Positions 54,469-63,740 are shown, counted from the stretch's first letter. The stretch: DNA of 64,000 bases from Planctomycetota bacterium (GCA_021790385.1 JAJYDW010000005.1:34880-98879), one strand, 5' to 3'. Numbers and translations: made by a program. The notes: generated from the sequence alone by a model not told the origin.

Positions 54469-55803
54469 CTAACCACTTGCAGTGCCGGCCGCGATTGTCG
54501 CACCTTTAGGACGCAGCCCCAGACTGATCAGTAAAGACAGCAGCACACCCGCCACACCCATGATCGGAATGCTTTGATATCCAAAGAAACGCACCAGCAC
54601 TCCGGCCGTGGGCGTGCCAATCACCGTAGCAATGGCGCTGGTGGAATTGTAAAGCCCCTGGGCTGCGCCCTGGCTGATAGGGCTAAGTTCCGAAGCCAAC
54701 TCCGTTGTGGTAACGCTTATAATGGGCCATGCTATGACGATTACGCCGAAGAACAACAGTGCCAAAGTTGCACTAAGCGGCCCACGGTGGAGCAGCACCA
54801 ACGCCACCAGCCCGATAAAGCCAGTCAATCTCAACAGCAATCCACCGGAATATACTCTGGACGTACCAAAGTTGCGGGCCAGACGCCCTCCGAGAGTATA
54901 AAAAATAATCGCCACTCCCGCCGCCACTGCATACGCCAACGACGTGGCGGCTGGAAGCACCCCAAAACTGTGGTGCAGAAAAATCGGGAAGTAAGCAAAC
55001 ACACCGGACACCCCGAAAAACATGCAGAAGACGGCCAACATTAATTTTCCAAAGCGGGTGGGCAGCAGTTTGGTTATATTTTTGAGGCCCTCAGCGTTCA
55101 ACGGATGAAAAAACCTCAGCATGCCACCACCCAGAAGTTCCACACGTGAAAATCTCGCCAAGGCGGTAAAATCCAGGTGCAGCCGGGCGGGGCTAAGCGC
55201 GTCACTCCCTAATTCCGATTTTTTGGGTAAACCAAAACCACCCAGGAGCAGCGCCGGTATCATCAGGCCCGCACCAATCCACAACCCCAACGGAATGTTG
55301 GTGGCAGCAAACACCCCAGCCAGCACCAGGCCAAGCACCTGCCCTACGCCATTAAAAGTTTGCAGCCAGCCAATGCGGGAAGTCCATTCCTCCCGCGGCG
55401 AAAACTCCACGATAAACAACGTGGCACAGGTGGAAACGGCGGTGCTGGCAATACCTGCCATTAAGGCCAGCGGCAGCCAGAATCGCAGATGATGGACCAG
55501 CGGAAACACGGCGATGGCGGCCATAAGAAAAACAAATCCGGCAAAAAAAATGGGACGGTACATGCGTTTCGATTCGGCCAGAGATCCCAGCATCGGTGAA
55601 GCCAGCGAACCCAGGTTAAATGCCCCCATCACATAGCCCACGGTGGAAAGATGCCTGGAGATCGCCACCATCATCAGCGGAATTAAAACCGGAATAAGGC
55701 CGGAGGAAAGCACTCCCAACAGCGTATACGCCCCGTACCATGGAGCTATCCAGCGACGCGGCGCGGTAAAAGTTTTCCAGACGATATTGTCAACCGAATT
55801 CAT
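54469..55803 (-). CDS. Major facilitator superfamily transporter
   Basis: The product is 444 residues, ATG 55803. About twelve membrane segments are visible, with a ~75-residue central cytoplasmic loop (around 190-265). The early loop PMLGSLAESKRMYRP corresponds to the MFS loop 2-3 signature, and the second-half equivalent is GGRLARNFGTSRVYS. The N- and C-terminal halves are similar, as in the superfamily. The substrate is not predictable; drug, sugar and amino-acid efflux are all possible. Confidence 0.88.
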   Translation of the reverse strand: MNSVDNIVWKTFTAPRRWIAPWYGAYTLLGVLSSGLIPVLIPLMMVAISRHLSTVGYVMGAFNLGSLASPMLGSLAESKRMYRPIFFAGFVFLMAAIAVFPLVHHLRFWLPLALMAGIASTAVSTCATLFIVEFSPREEWTSRIGWLQTFNGVGQVLGLVLAGVFAATNIPLGLWIGAGLMIPALLLGGFGLPKKSELGSDALSPARLHLDFTALARFSRVELLGGGMLRFFHPLNAEGLKNITKLLPTRFGKLMLAVFCMFFGVSGVFAYFPIFLHHSFGVLPAATSLAYAVAAGVAIIFYTLGGRLARNFGTSRVYSGGLLLRLTGFIGLVALVLLHRGPLSATLALLFFGVIVIAWPIISVTTTELASELSPISQGAAQGLYNSTSAIATVIGTPTAGVLVRFFGYQSIPIMGVAGVLLSLLISLGLRPKGATIAAGTASG

Positions 55804-56031
55804 GCACGTATTCCATGGCTAGACCGCGGGGCCTCACACACGCTCCCGCAGCCGCGGCTGGAACGCCCCGCGCCAGCGCCTATTCAGGAGTTATCCATTA
55901 ACACATTCTCCAGGGCATGGCAAGTTGCCCGTAGCCGTGGAATGGCCCCCGGCCGCCGTTGACCACCGCGTCCATCCCCACGCCCGGACTGCGGTTTTCA
56001 CCACGCGGCGGTGCCGCTAAGATAGGCTCTG

Positions 56032-56772
56032 ATGGAACAGGGCTTTCACATACTGGTTACCGCCGGCCCCACCCGCACCCCGATTGACGATGTGCGTTAT
56101 TGGGCGAATATATTTACCGGTAACACCGGCCTGCACATTGCCCTGGCCATGCGCGACCTGGGGCACGTAACACTGCTGACATCCAACCAAGATCATCTGG
56201 CCCGGTTTGGACCGGGTGGCGCGGACCATGATGCCCGTTTGTCCGTTATTCCATTTGTCACCTTTGGCGATCTGGACCTGACACTGGCAAAAATCGTTTG
56301 CAGTCAGAGCTTCACCGCGGTTTTTATGACTGCGGCGGTTTCGGATTACCAATCGGCTGGCGCGTATTGCATCGAAAGCAGCCGTCCCATTCCGGGTTCC
56401 AACCCGCTGCGCTTTGAATGGATTGTGCGTGATATTCAAAAGTCGAAAATCGCTTCCAACCATGCCGGCATCGCCTTTGCCGGTACCCGCACGCCCAAAC
56501 TCATCGACAAGTTTCGCCGGGAATGGAATTTTCGCGGGATGCTGTGCAAATTTAAACTGGAAGCGGGCATCTCGGAAGAAGAATTGATGGCCAAAGCCCA
56601 GGCCAGCCGCATACACAGTCAGGCGGACGTTATCGTGGCCAACACCCTGGAAATGGTACAAGGTGCCCATCCGGCGGCGTATATCATCGATGAGGCCGGC
56701 TGCCAGCGGGTAACTCGTGAAGCCTTGCCGGAACAACTCCGGGCCTATCTCTCCCGAACACTCGGCCGTTAA
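56032..56772 (+). CDS. Stand-alone phosphopantothenoylcysteine synthetase (CoaB-type) domain protein
   Basis: The product is 246 residues. HILVTAGPTRTPIDDVRYWA and NIFTGNTGLHIA are the start of the CoaB fold, followed by FMTAAVSDY and, near the end, DVIVANTLEMV with the conserved Asn. In most bacteria this domain is fused to CoaC in CoaBC; here no CoaC domain precedes it. The protein probably makes phosphopantothenoylcysteine or belongs to a related group. It is convergent with the HPP pseudogene (33 bp). Confidence 0.8.
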   Translation: MEQGFHILVTAGPTRTPIDDVRYWANIFTGNTGLHIALAMRDLGHVTLLTSNQDHLARFGPGGADHDARLSVIPFVTFGDLDLTLAKIVCSQSFTAVFMTAAVSDYQSAGAYCIESSRPIPGSNPLRFEWIVRDIQKSKIASNHAGIAFAGTRTPKLIDKFRREWNFRGMLCKFKLEAGISEEELMAKAQASRIHSQADVIVANTLEMVQGAHPAAYIIDEAGCQRVTREALPEQLRAYLSRTLGR

Positions 56773-56805
56773 CCGATGGCACTGGCTTCCCCGCATCCTC
56801 CCGTT

Positions 56806-57347
56806 TCAGGTTCTGCCATCGACCGATACCAACGGCCGCAGATATTCGGGCCAGCTTTTAATGGTCCGACCGAGTATTGCCGCACTGACCACCGCCAGAA
56901 CCATAAATGGCAACACGACATCCACTGCAAATAAAGGCCCCGGCCGCAGCAGCAGCGGATACATCGAAAGTGCAATCCCCGGCGGATGGTAGATTCTTAA
57001 CCGGTCCAGCAGCACCAACGTAATAGCCGCCATACAACCGGCATATAACGGTCCATGCACCAGCGGCGAAGCCGCACTACCCATCCCCGCTCCCAGCGTA
57101 GATCTAAAAATTACCGGTATCGGTTGGGCGATCGAACTTTGCGGCAGTAACACCAGAATGCTAAGCGTGCCGCAAATGGCGGAACCAGCCATAGATCATT
57201 GCCCCACGTATGCGCCCGACTCACAGCGTCCATGGCCACCAATATGCCGATCATTCCTGAAAACCACAGCAAAGCTGGCACGGACATGGTTCGCCCCGAG
57301 CGCCACTGCCGCCATGCAGCATGTAAAAATTCCCGGGGCCTGATCAT
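56806..57347 (-). pseudogene. HPP-family membrane protein gene with a frameshift
   Basis: The frame starting at 57347 spells MIRPREFLHAAWRQWRSGRT and two membrane segments up to NDLWLVPPFAA, then loses similarity. From about 57170 another frame takes over with TLSILVLLPQSSIAQPIPVI and the remaining HPP segments (GAGMGSAASPLVHGPLY, AAITLVLLDRLRIYHPPGIA). Adding one base near 57168-57170 joins the halves (VPPFAATLSILVLL), so a 1-nt deletion or a sequence error is likely. HPP proteins have four or five membrane helices and have been linked to nitrite or other transport; the role here is unknown. Confidence 0.7.
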
Positions 57348-57462
57348 GGCATCGGTTCCCGCTTGAGCATCCAGTCATGCACCCGCTGGAGGCCTTGCCT
57401 GCCATGGTAACGCCACGCCTCTCGTCCGATGCCGCCGGCACACCACAGGCCGTGGACTTTCC

Positions 57463-58878
57463 TCATCCTGGCTCTCCGTAGCCCGGATTCCATGTAACAA
57501 ACCGGGTATTGGCCGCCAAAAATGTCAGCTTGATCGTGTCGCACGGACCGTTGCGCTGTTTGGCGATGATTAACTGGGCTTCGTTGAGTTTGTCCGGATT
57601 GTTGTCCATCCATTCCTGATCGCCGCGATGCATCACGGCTTCGCGATGCAGCAGCATCACCACATCGGCATCCTGTTCAATACTGCCGGATTCGCGCAGA
57701 TCGCTGGTGCGGGGAAGCCGATTTTCGCTTTCCGACGCCCGATTCAACTGCGACAGGCATATCACGGGGCAGTTGAGTTCGCGGGCCAAAGCTTTGATGC
57801 CACGGCTGATCGAACTGATCTGCTGCTGACGATTTTCCTCCCGCGGCGCTTCCATCAACTGCAGATAGTCAATCACCACCATTTCGATGTGATACTCGCG
57901 CTGCATTCGACGTGCCTTGGTGCGCAGGTCCAGCACGGTCAGCGCGGGCGTGTCATCAATATAAATTTTTCCCTCCGCCAATTTGCCCACCGCCTCGCTT
58001 AAACGATCTCGATCCTGCCGCGAAAGCATATTGCGGCGCAAACTGTGCGAATCCACCCCGCTCCGCGAGCACAGCATGCGCTGGGCCAACTGCTGTTTGG
58101 ACATTTCCAGCGAAAACACCGCCACCGGTATGCCCAGGTCCACTCCCACATGTTCGACAATGTTCATCGCCAGTGCGGTTTTGCCCACGCTGGGCCGGGC
58201 GGCCAGCACAATCATCTCCCCACGCTGCAGTCCGCTGGTCAGATTATCCAACTCGGTAAAACCTGTGGCCATGCCGCTCAAATGCGAACCCGCATTGCGG
58301 TCAATCATCTCAAAGGTTTCATGCAGCACTTCAGAAAGCGGCACGATTACGCCCGATACTTTCTGCTGGGCTAAATCAAAGATTCGCTTTTCTCCCCGAT
58401 CCAGTACTTCCGTGGCACTGTCCGGGCTTTCATAACATTCTTGAATAGTTTCGCCACACGCCCCGATCAGCCGGCGCAGCAGTGCTTTATCACGCACCAC
58501 CGTGGCATAATATTCCGCATTAACCCCGGTGGGCACCGATTCTATCAGCGTTTTAAGATGGGCGATTCCCCCCGCCTCTTCCAGCACCCCACGATCGGTC
58601 AAACGCCCGATCAGGGCCGGCCCATCGATGGGAATGTTTTTTTCAAACATGTCCACCAGGGTCGCAAAGAGCACCCGGTGGCGATGATCAAAAAATATCT
58701 CCGGTGCGCTGGAGATCAGGCACACGCTGCCCATTTTTTCCGGCATCAGCAGCAATGAGCCTAAAAGTGCATGTTCGGCATCAGGATCACGGGGAGGCAG
58801 CCGCTCCAACCGCCGGGCGGGTGGATCAGATTCCACAGTCGGTGGCCGCGCACGGCCGGTGCGTGGTATTTCTTCCAT
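57463..58878 (-). CDS. dnaB: Replicative DNA helicase DnaB
   Basis: The product is 471 residues. It unwinds DNA ahead of the replication fork as a hexamer. The N-terminal domain starts at DAEHALLGSLLL; a linker follows. The RecA-like C-terminal domain has ARPSVGKTALAMNI (Walker A), FSLEMSKQQLAQRML, VVIDYLQLM (Walker B), LSQLNR and DLRESGSIEQDADVV. The downstream part ends normally (KLTFLAANTRFV). It is the last gene of the cluster transcribed from prs leftwards, 40 bp after rplI. No intein is present. Confidence 0.96.
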   Translation of the reverse strand: MEEIPRTGRARPPTVESDPPARRLERLPPRDPDAEHALLGSLLLMPEKMGSVCLISSAPEIFFDHRHRVLFATLVDMFEKNIPIDGPALIGRLTDRGVLEEAGGIAHLKTLIESVPTGVNAEYYATVVRDKALLRRLIGACGETIQECYESPDSATEVLDRGEKRIFDLAQQKVSGVIVPLSEVLHETFEMIDRNAGSHLSGMATGFTELDNLTSGLQRGEMIVLAARPSVGKTALAMNIVEHVGVDLGIPVAVFSLEMSKQQLAQRMLCSRSGVDSHSLRRNMLSRQDRDRLSEAVGKLAEGKIYIDDTPALTVLDLRTKARRMQREYHIEMVVIDYLQLMEAPREENRQQQISSISRGIKALARELNCPVICLSQLNRASESENRLPRTSDLRESGSIEQDADVVMLLHREAVMHRGDQEWMDNNPDKLNEAQLIIAKQRNGPCDTIKLTFLAANTRFVTWNPGYGEPG

Positions 58879-58918
58879 AGCGGCACTCTAACCAGTTGCC
58901 GGATTTCAACGCCCTGAC

Positions 58919-59452
58919 TTATTCCGTAGCGCCGGAGGTAGAGCCGGCGGCGGATTCGTCGGCCGCTGCCGCAGCCTGGGCACCTTCAGATGGTGCCTGG
59001 CCCTGGGCATTTTCACGCACCACCCACACCTTGATCTGGGTCTTTAGATCGGCTGCCAGTTGAATCGGCACGGTAAACGTATCAATGCGCCGCAACGGCT
59101 CATCAAGCTGCACGTCATCCGGCTGTACTGCAAAGCCCTGTTTCTGAAGCTCTTCGGACAGATCGCGCTGTGAAACCGAGCCGAACAGATGACCATCTTC
59201 ATTAGAGGCCCGGGCCACCGTTACTTCCACCCCGGTAAGCGAAGCCAGCAGTTTTTCGCGACCTTCACGCAACAACTTCAGCTTGGCCTCATATTCCTTG
59301 CGGGCGGCTTGTAAGCGCTCAATGTTGCCCTCGGTGGGTTCAATGGCCAGTTTTTTCGGCAGCAAATAGTTGCGGGCAAAACCATCGCTGACATCAATAA
59401 CCTCTCCCACTACGCCAATGCGTTCCAGCGTATCGGTTAACAGCACTTTCAT
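58919..59452 (-). CDS. rplI: Large ribosomal subunit protein bL9
   Basis: The product is 177 residues, longer than the usual ~150. GAGG is 6 nt upstream of the ATG. The N-terminal domain MKVLLTDTLERIGVVGEV and NYLLPKKLA are characteristic; a long connecting helix (LQAARKEYEAKLKLL) and the C-terminal domain follow. The last ~25 residues are an Ala/Ser/Glu-rich extension (AQAAAAADESAAGSTSG), probably disordered. ssb lies 93 bp upstream; the rpsR gene usually found between them is missing. Confidence 0.95.
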   Translation of the reverse strand: MKVLLTDTLERIGVVGEVIDVSDGFARNYLLPKKLAIEPTEGNIERLQAARKEYEAKLKLLREGREKLLASLTGVEVTVARASNEDGHLFGSVSQRDLSEELQKQGFAVQPDDVQLDEPLRRIDTFTVPIQLAADLKTQIKVWVVRENAQGQAPSEGAQAAAAADESAAGSTSGATE

Positions 59453-59545
59453 TTCATACCTCGTTACTAAAAAATCAACCTACACATAATATCGCCAATG
59501 GCCGGTACGCCCGACCTTCCGGCGATTGACCCGGCCGGCGCGGGT

Positions 59546-60064
59546 TCAAAAAGGAATATCGTCGGTGCTGGGCGGAGGATTTTCTTCATGAGAAGGCTCC
59601 ACCGGTGCGGCGGCATCCGGCGCAGGCCGGACCGGTGCACGGGCCGCTGGACGCGCCGCCTGGCGCATCGGTGCCCGGGCCGCCGGCTCACTGTCCGGCA
59701 TTTCGCCATCTGCCCCTCCGACTTCACCTGCGCCGCGCGAATCTATAAACTGGAAGCCCTCCAGCACCACCCGCATTTTGCTGCGCTTGGTGCCATCCTG
59801 AGCTTCCCATTGATCCAGCTTCAGCCGGCCTTCAATAAAAACCGGGCGGCCTTTCCGCAGGTACTTGCCCAGGGTTTCCGCCTGCTTGCCGTAGGCCACT
59901 ATGTCCACAAAACTCACTTCCTCCTTCTGCTGCCCATCCTGGCTGGTCCAGCGACGATTCACCGCCAGCCCTAATTCGCACACTGCCGTCTGGCTTGGCA
60001 GATAACTCACCTGCGGATCACGGGTCAAATTGCCCATGAGAAAAACTTTGTTGAAATTGGCCAT
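59546..60064 (-). CDS. ssb: Single-stranded DNA-binding protein
   Basis: The product is 172 residues. AGGAGG is 9 nt upstream of the ATG. The OB fold is visible as FNKVFLMGNLTRDPQVSYL, ELGLAVNRRW and GRPVFIEGRLKLDQWE. A ~70-residue Ala/Pro/Arg-rich linker leads to the acidic tip DDIPF, which recruits replication and repair proteins. It sits between rpsF and rplI, the usual neighbours. Confidence 0.96.
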   Translation of the reverse strand: MANFNKVFLMGNLTRDPQVSYLPSQTAVCELGLAVNRRWTSQDGQQKEEVSFVDIVAYGKQAETLGKYLRKGRPVFIEGRLKLDQWEAQDGTKRSKMRVVLEGFQFIDSRGAGEVGGADGEMPDSEPAARAPMRQAARPAARAPVRPAPDAAAPVEPSHEENPPPSTDDIPF

Positions 60065-60143
60065 AAGCTGATCCTCCTGGCAAAAGGTCCGTCACCCGGC
60101 ACCGGCGCAAAATTCGCCCCTTGCCGCGGAAACCCGGTTTAAT

Positions 60144-60596
60144 TTACTTGATGTCCTCCGGATTCGCGGCCACGGTATCCGTAGCGGCCGGAACCATGTC
60201 CCGATCACGGGGCGGACGCTCGCGCCGCATTGCCCTATGATCGTGCTCATCAATAATCGGCTGCTGCGGCACCATGGCCTCCATATCCTTCATGGCCAGA
60301 TGATCCGCCTTGATAATCAGCACACGCAATATACTTTCCGATATTTGCGCATCGCGCTCGATTCCCGCCACCTTCGTTCCATCGCAACGGAAAAAGGCCA
60401 GCACAAACAGTCCGCGCTTGCCACCGCTGATCGGAAACATCAACCGCCGTTCATCCCATTTCTTCAGATGCACGATCTCCGCGCTGGCCCGCTGAAGAAT
60501 ATGTTCCACTTCGGCTTTCGCCGTTTCCCAGTTGCCGCCGGCATGGGTGGCATTAAATAAAAACATCGCTTCGTATTGACGAACATGTGTGGCCAT
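60144..60596 (-). CDS. rpsF: Small ribosomal subunit protein bS6
   Basis: The product is 150 residues; typical bS6 is ~95-130. The ferredoxin-like fold starts at QYEAMFLFNATHAG, with VEHILQRASAEIVHLKKWDER and KRGLFVLAFFRCDG. The C-terminal ~45 residues are charged and probably disordered. It is the first of the rpsF-ssb-rplI-dnaB run; its stop is ~80 bp before ssb. Confidence 0.93.
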   Translation of the reverse strand: MATHVRQYEAMFLFNATHAGGNWETAKAEVEHILQRASAEIVHLKKWDERRLMFPISGGKRGLFVLAFFRCDGTKVAGIERDAQISESILRVLIIKADHLAMKDMEAMVPQQPIIDEHDHRAMRRERPPRDRDMVPAATDTVAANPEDIK

Positions 60597-60758
60597 TCAG
60601 GCACTCCAAAAACAATCCCCTTGGCGGCGAGCGAAGCAACCAGCTTCACTATGGGATTCACCACCCGGGTAAATTCATACCGGAATATCCGGCACTCTTC
60701 CAAAACAACTGTGGCTCTTGCCGCCACGCCAATGCCCGGTCCGCAACCCACGGCATCT

Positions 60759-61355
60759 TCATCCGGGTTCATCGGCGTTATACCGGTTCATGGCGGGGAC
60801 AAGCCCTTCCCCGATCCAGCATTTTACCGCTTCTGCCGCGCGATGCAAAGCGGCCTCCAGAATTTTCCACTGGGCCGGTGAAAAATCTTCCAGCACATAA
60901 GCCTCCAGAGGCACGCGCCCGGGGGAATCCACACCAATCCGGATCCGCGCAAAATCCCGCCCGCTTTTCTCTTCCTTAACGGCTTGCGCGGCCAGCGACG
61001 ATTCAATACTGGCCAACCCCCTGTGGCCGCCGGAGGTACCTGCCCCGCGAATCCGCAGCCCGCCACACCGCAACGCCACATCATCCACCACCACCAGCAA
61101 TTCCGCCAGCGACAGCCGAAAGTACCTTACAGCCTCCGCCACCGATTTACCGCTGAGGTTCATATATGTCATCGGTTTGAGCAGCAGCACTCGCTCCGAA
61201 CCGATGGCGGCCGGCATGATCAGACCATGGTGCGCCGATTGCCAAGAACCCTGGCCGCACTCTACCGCCAAGCGGTCCAGTGCCATAAAACCGGCGTTAT
61301 GCCGCGTGGCCGCATATTCCTTGCCGGGATTGCCCAGACCGACTACCAGTTTCAT
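60759..61355 (-). CDS. pth: Peptidyl-tRNA hydrolase
   Basis: The product is 198 residues. It cleaves peptidyl-tRNA that drops from the ribosome. MKLVVGLGNPGKEY starts it; the catalytic His is in TRHNAGF, the Asn and Asp are in the expected places (LKPMTYMNLSG, VVVDDVAL) and GAGTSGGHRGLASI is the conserved loop. rplY lies 66 bp upstream on the same strand, the arrangement seen in many bacteria. Confidence 0.96.
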   Translation of the reverse strand: MKLVVGLGNPGKEYAATRHNAGFMALDRLAVECGQGSWQSAHHGLIMPAAIGSERVLLLKPMTYMNLSGKSVAEAVRYFRLSLAELLVVVDDVALRCGGLRIRGAGTSGGHRGLASIESSLAAQAVKEEKSGRDFARIRIGVDSPGRVPLEAYVLEDFSPAQWKILEAALHRAAEAVKCWIGEGLVPAMNRYNADEPG

Positions 61356-61421
61356 GGACCATAACCTCGGACGTCCGATGCATCCTTATGGCGCAGCACC
61401 ACGGCCACCCTGCCGAAACTG

Positions 61422-62120
61422 TTACTTTTTCGCAGGAGCTTTCGCAGCCGCCGCCGCAGGCGCACCGGCAGCCGGTGCCTCGGCATCTTCTTCGGCCTTC
61501 TTACCGATCACTTCCGGCTCGGTCGCAGCGGCCTCCGTAGCCACCACCGCCACCTCTTCCTTCACGGTGCGCACCTGGGCGATAATCTGATCTGCCGGGT
61601 GCAGCAGTTTAGTCCCCGCCGGCAGCGGAATATCCTTGGCGTGCAGTATTTCATGCATATCCAGATTTTCCACGTTCACCCGCAAAACGTCGGGAATCTC
61701 CAGCGGCAATACTTCCAGTTCCACCTCCGATATCTGCACCTCCAGAATTCCACCCTGCTTGGTGCCTTTGGGGGTGCCGCGGAAGTCCAGCGGAATTTTA
61801 ACCTTGACCCGCTGATTCGGGTCAATCCGCAGCAGGTCCACGTGCTCTATCGTGCGCTGTAGATGATCATACTGAACATCCTTGATCAACACGTGCTCCA
61901 CCTGGCCGTTGACGCTCACATCCACCAGATGGGCCCCGCTGTGAATAGCTATTTCCGCCCGGGGCGCATCCAGCGTTACCGCCACCGTGCCACCCTTGAG
62001 GCCGTATATCACCGCAGGCACTTTGCCGCCTGCCCGCAGGGCCTGAGATTGACGACTGCCCCGCCCTTCGCGAATCTCCGCTTGCAGGATATGCCGTTGT
62101 TTTTCCGTTGCTGCCACCAT
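61422..62120 (-). CDS. rplY: Large ribosomal subunit protein bL25, CTC-type long form
   Basis: The product is 232 residues. GGAG is 8 nt upstream of the ATG. The N-terminal 5S rRNA-binding domain (EIREGRGSRQSQALRAGGKVPAVIYG) and the C-terminal TL5/CTC-type beta domain (IPLDFRGTPKGTKQGGIL, LDMHEILHAKDIPLP) are both present, so this is the long general-stress form. The last ~35 residues are Ala/Glu/Lys-rich. The 5' leader contains a hairpin (see 62149-62178). Confidence 0.95.
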   Translation of the reverse strand: MVAATEKQRHILQAEIREGRGSRQSQALRAGGKVPAVIYGLKGGTVAVTLDAPRAEIAIHSGAHLVDVSVNGQVEHVLIKDVQYDHLQRTIEHVDLLRIDPNQRVKVKIPLDFRGTPKGTKQGGILEVQISEVELEVLPLEIPDVLRVNVENLDMHEILHAKDIPLPAGTKLLHPADQIIAQVRTVKEEVAVVATEAAATEPEVIGKKAEEDAEAPAAGAPAAAAAKAPAKK

Positions 62121-62148
62121 TGAGTAAACTCCTTAAATTTCCCAAATT

Positions 62149-62178
62149 GAGCGAGCCTGTAACCGGTCGCTCTTTTTT
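62149..62178 (+). terminator. Plus-strand terminator-like hairpin in the rplY leader region
   Basis: GAGCGA (62149-62154), a 12-nt loop and TCGCTC (62167-62172) are followed by six T (62173-62178) on the plus strand. No plus-strand gene lies upstream, so it may end antisense transcription or, read on the minus strand, be a structured leader of rplY. Confidence 0.35.
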
Positions 62179-62312
62179 CTTTTTTTCATACCCGCCGGCA
62201 ACACCCCCGTGTCGCCGACACCCTGCAACCCGCAAGCCGGGCCTGCCATACTTTTACGCCGCAATGCCCCATATTGCAAACATTGCCGCACTTTTATTCT
62301 TCTATTTTCCGC

Positions 62313-63296
62313 TCATCGCTTGCCACCGTTGCCGTCTTTGCCAAACAAGATCGACACCGACTGATTCAGGTGAATTCTCCGAATGGCCTCGCCAAACAGG
62401 TCCGCGACCGATAATACCGTCAACCGATCGCGAATGGGCGCTATGCGATTATCCATCGGCACCGTATCTGTCACCACGATCCGGCTGATCGGACTTTTTA
62501 CCAGCCGTTCCACCGCCGGACCCGCAAAAACTCCGTGTGTAGCGGCAATATGAACCGCACGGGCACCGTGATCCATGAGAATGCGGCTGGCCTCCGCCAC
62601 GGTGCCTCCCGTGGTGATCATGTCATCAAACATCAGCACAGTTTTATCCGCCACATCACCCACAATCGTGGTCATGGCTACCTGCATCCCTGATTGCCGG
62701 CGTTTATCAATAAACGCCAGATCCGCACCCAACATTTCCGCGTAGTAACTGGCCGCCTTGAGATTACCCGGATCCGGAGATACCACCGCTATGCGACCAA
62801 GTTTCGGCAATTCCGCCCGGTAATACTCGGTGAACACCGGGGACGCCAGCAGATGATCCACCGGGAGATCAAAAAAACCCTGCACCTGCGCCGCGTGAAG
62901 ATCCATCGTAATCACGCGATCGACACCCGCAGCGGTAATGATATTGGCCACCATCTTGGCCGTAATGGGCGTGCGACCCTCGCTTTTACGATCCTGGCGG
63001 GCATAGCCAAAATATGGAATTACCGCGGTAATGCGTTTCGCCGATGCCCGCATAAGGCAATCAATCCAGATCAGCAGTTCCACCAGCGTATCGTTGACCG
63101 GCTGACACGTAGGCTGAATGACAAAGCAATCCCGCCCGCGGACATCTTCATCCAGTTTGACAATCAGTTCCCCATCCGGAAAACTTTCGGTCCGCGCGTT
63201 GCCCAGCGGAATTCCGACATGGCTGCATACCTTTCTGGCCAGTTCCTGGTTAGCCCGGCCGGCAAATACCTTCAGCGAATCTTTTAATTCCGTCAT
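62313..63296 (-). CDS. prs: Ribose-phosphate pyrophosphokinase
   Basis: The product is 327 residues. It makes PRPP for nucleotide, His and Trp synthesis. ATG 63296 starts MTELKDSLKVFAGRANQELA; an in-frame TTG at 63311 is weaker. NARTESFPDGELIVKL, the ATP site PYFGYARQDRK, TMDLHAAQVQGFF and the PRPP loop VLMFDDMITTGGT are all in place. There is no clear ribosome-binding site. rplY follows after 192 bp and the two are probably transcribed together. Confidence 0.96.
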   Translation of the reverse strand: MTELKDSLKVFAGRANQELARKVCSHVGIPLGNARTESFPDGELIVKLDEDVRGRDCFVIQPTCQPVNDTLVELLIWIDCLMRASAKRITAVIPYFGYARQDRKSEGRTPITAKMVANIITAAGVDRVITMDLHAAQVQGFFDLPVDHLLASPVFTEYYRAELPKLGRIAVVSPDPGNLKAASYYAEMLGADLAFIDKRRQSGMQVAMTTIVGDVADKTVLMFDDMITTGGTVAEASRILMDHGARAVHIAATHGVFAGPAVERLVKSPISRIVVTDTVPMDNRIAPIRDRLTVLSVADLFGEAIRRIHLNQSVSILFGKDGNGGKR

Positions 63297-63669
63297 GCCC
63301 GCACCGGCCAAATACCTTCATCCGACTCGACGCTGTGCGCCAAGCCTCACACCGAGTTTGCCTGCCATCATGCTTTGAACCACGCCCGATTATCGCACCC
63401 GCGGGAACCCGCTTACCCGCCGCCACGTTCGCCCTGGATACCATCCAGGTAAACGGTTCAAGGCCGCCATTTTGACCGATTTTCGCGAAATATTCAAACC
63501 AACTCTTCGCGCCATGGCAAAATAGCCGGCCAAACCCAATGCGACGGTACCAAATTTCGTGCGGCGGCACACGGAATTCCCCGCCATGCGGCATAGTGAT
63601 ACCTTCCGGCCCGCTCGCCATGGAATCGCACCGCCTGAATCATCACAGGCGGTGCCGACTCCGTAAAAA
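63297..63669. other. Intergenic region upstream of prs, nothing recognised
   Basis: Open frames on the minus strand (63250-63621 and 63390-63698) have no ribosome-binding site or domain and overlap the prs start or tRNA-Gln. A GC-rich inverted segment near 63400 (CGCACCCGCGGGAACCCGCT) is the only structure noted. No gene is called. Confidence 0.45.
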
Positions 63670-63740
63670 CTGGGGGATCTGGATTCGAACCAGAACAAGC
63701 AGAACCAAAATCTGCTGTGCTACCGTTACACCATCCCCCA
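63670..63740 (-). tRNA. tRNA-Gln(TTG)
   Basis: On the minus strand the acceptor arms TGGGGGA and TCCCCCA pair, with G as discriminator. The anticodon arm GCAGA-TTTTGGT-TCTGC gives anticodon TTG, decoding CAA. D- and T-arms (GTTCGAATC) are normal and CCA is not encoded. The 71-nt gene lies upstream of prs on the same strand. Confidence 0.95.

Noticed and set aside
63250..63698. Minus-strand proteins upstream of prs
   Set aside because: These frames overlap the prs start and tRNA-Gln, have no ribosome-binding site, and show no recognisable domain.
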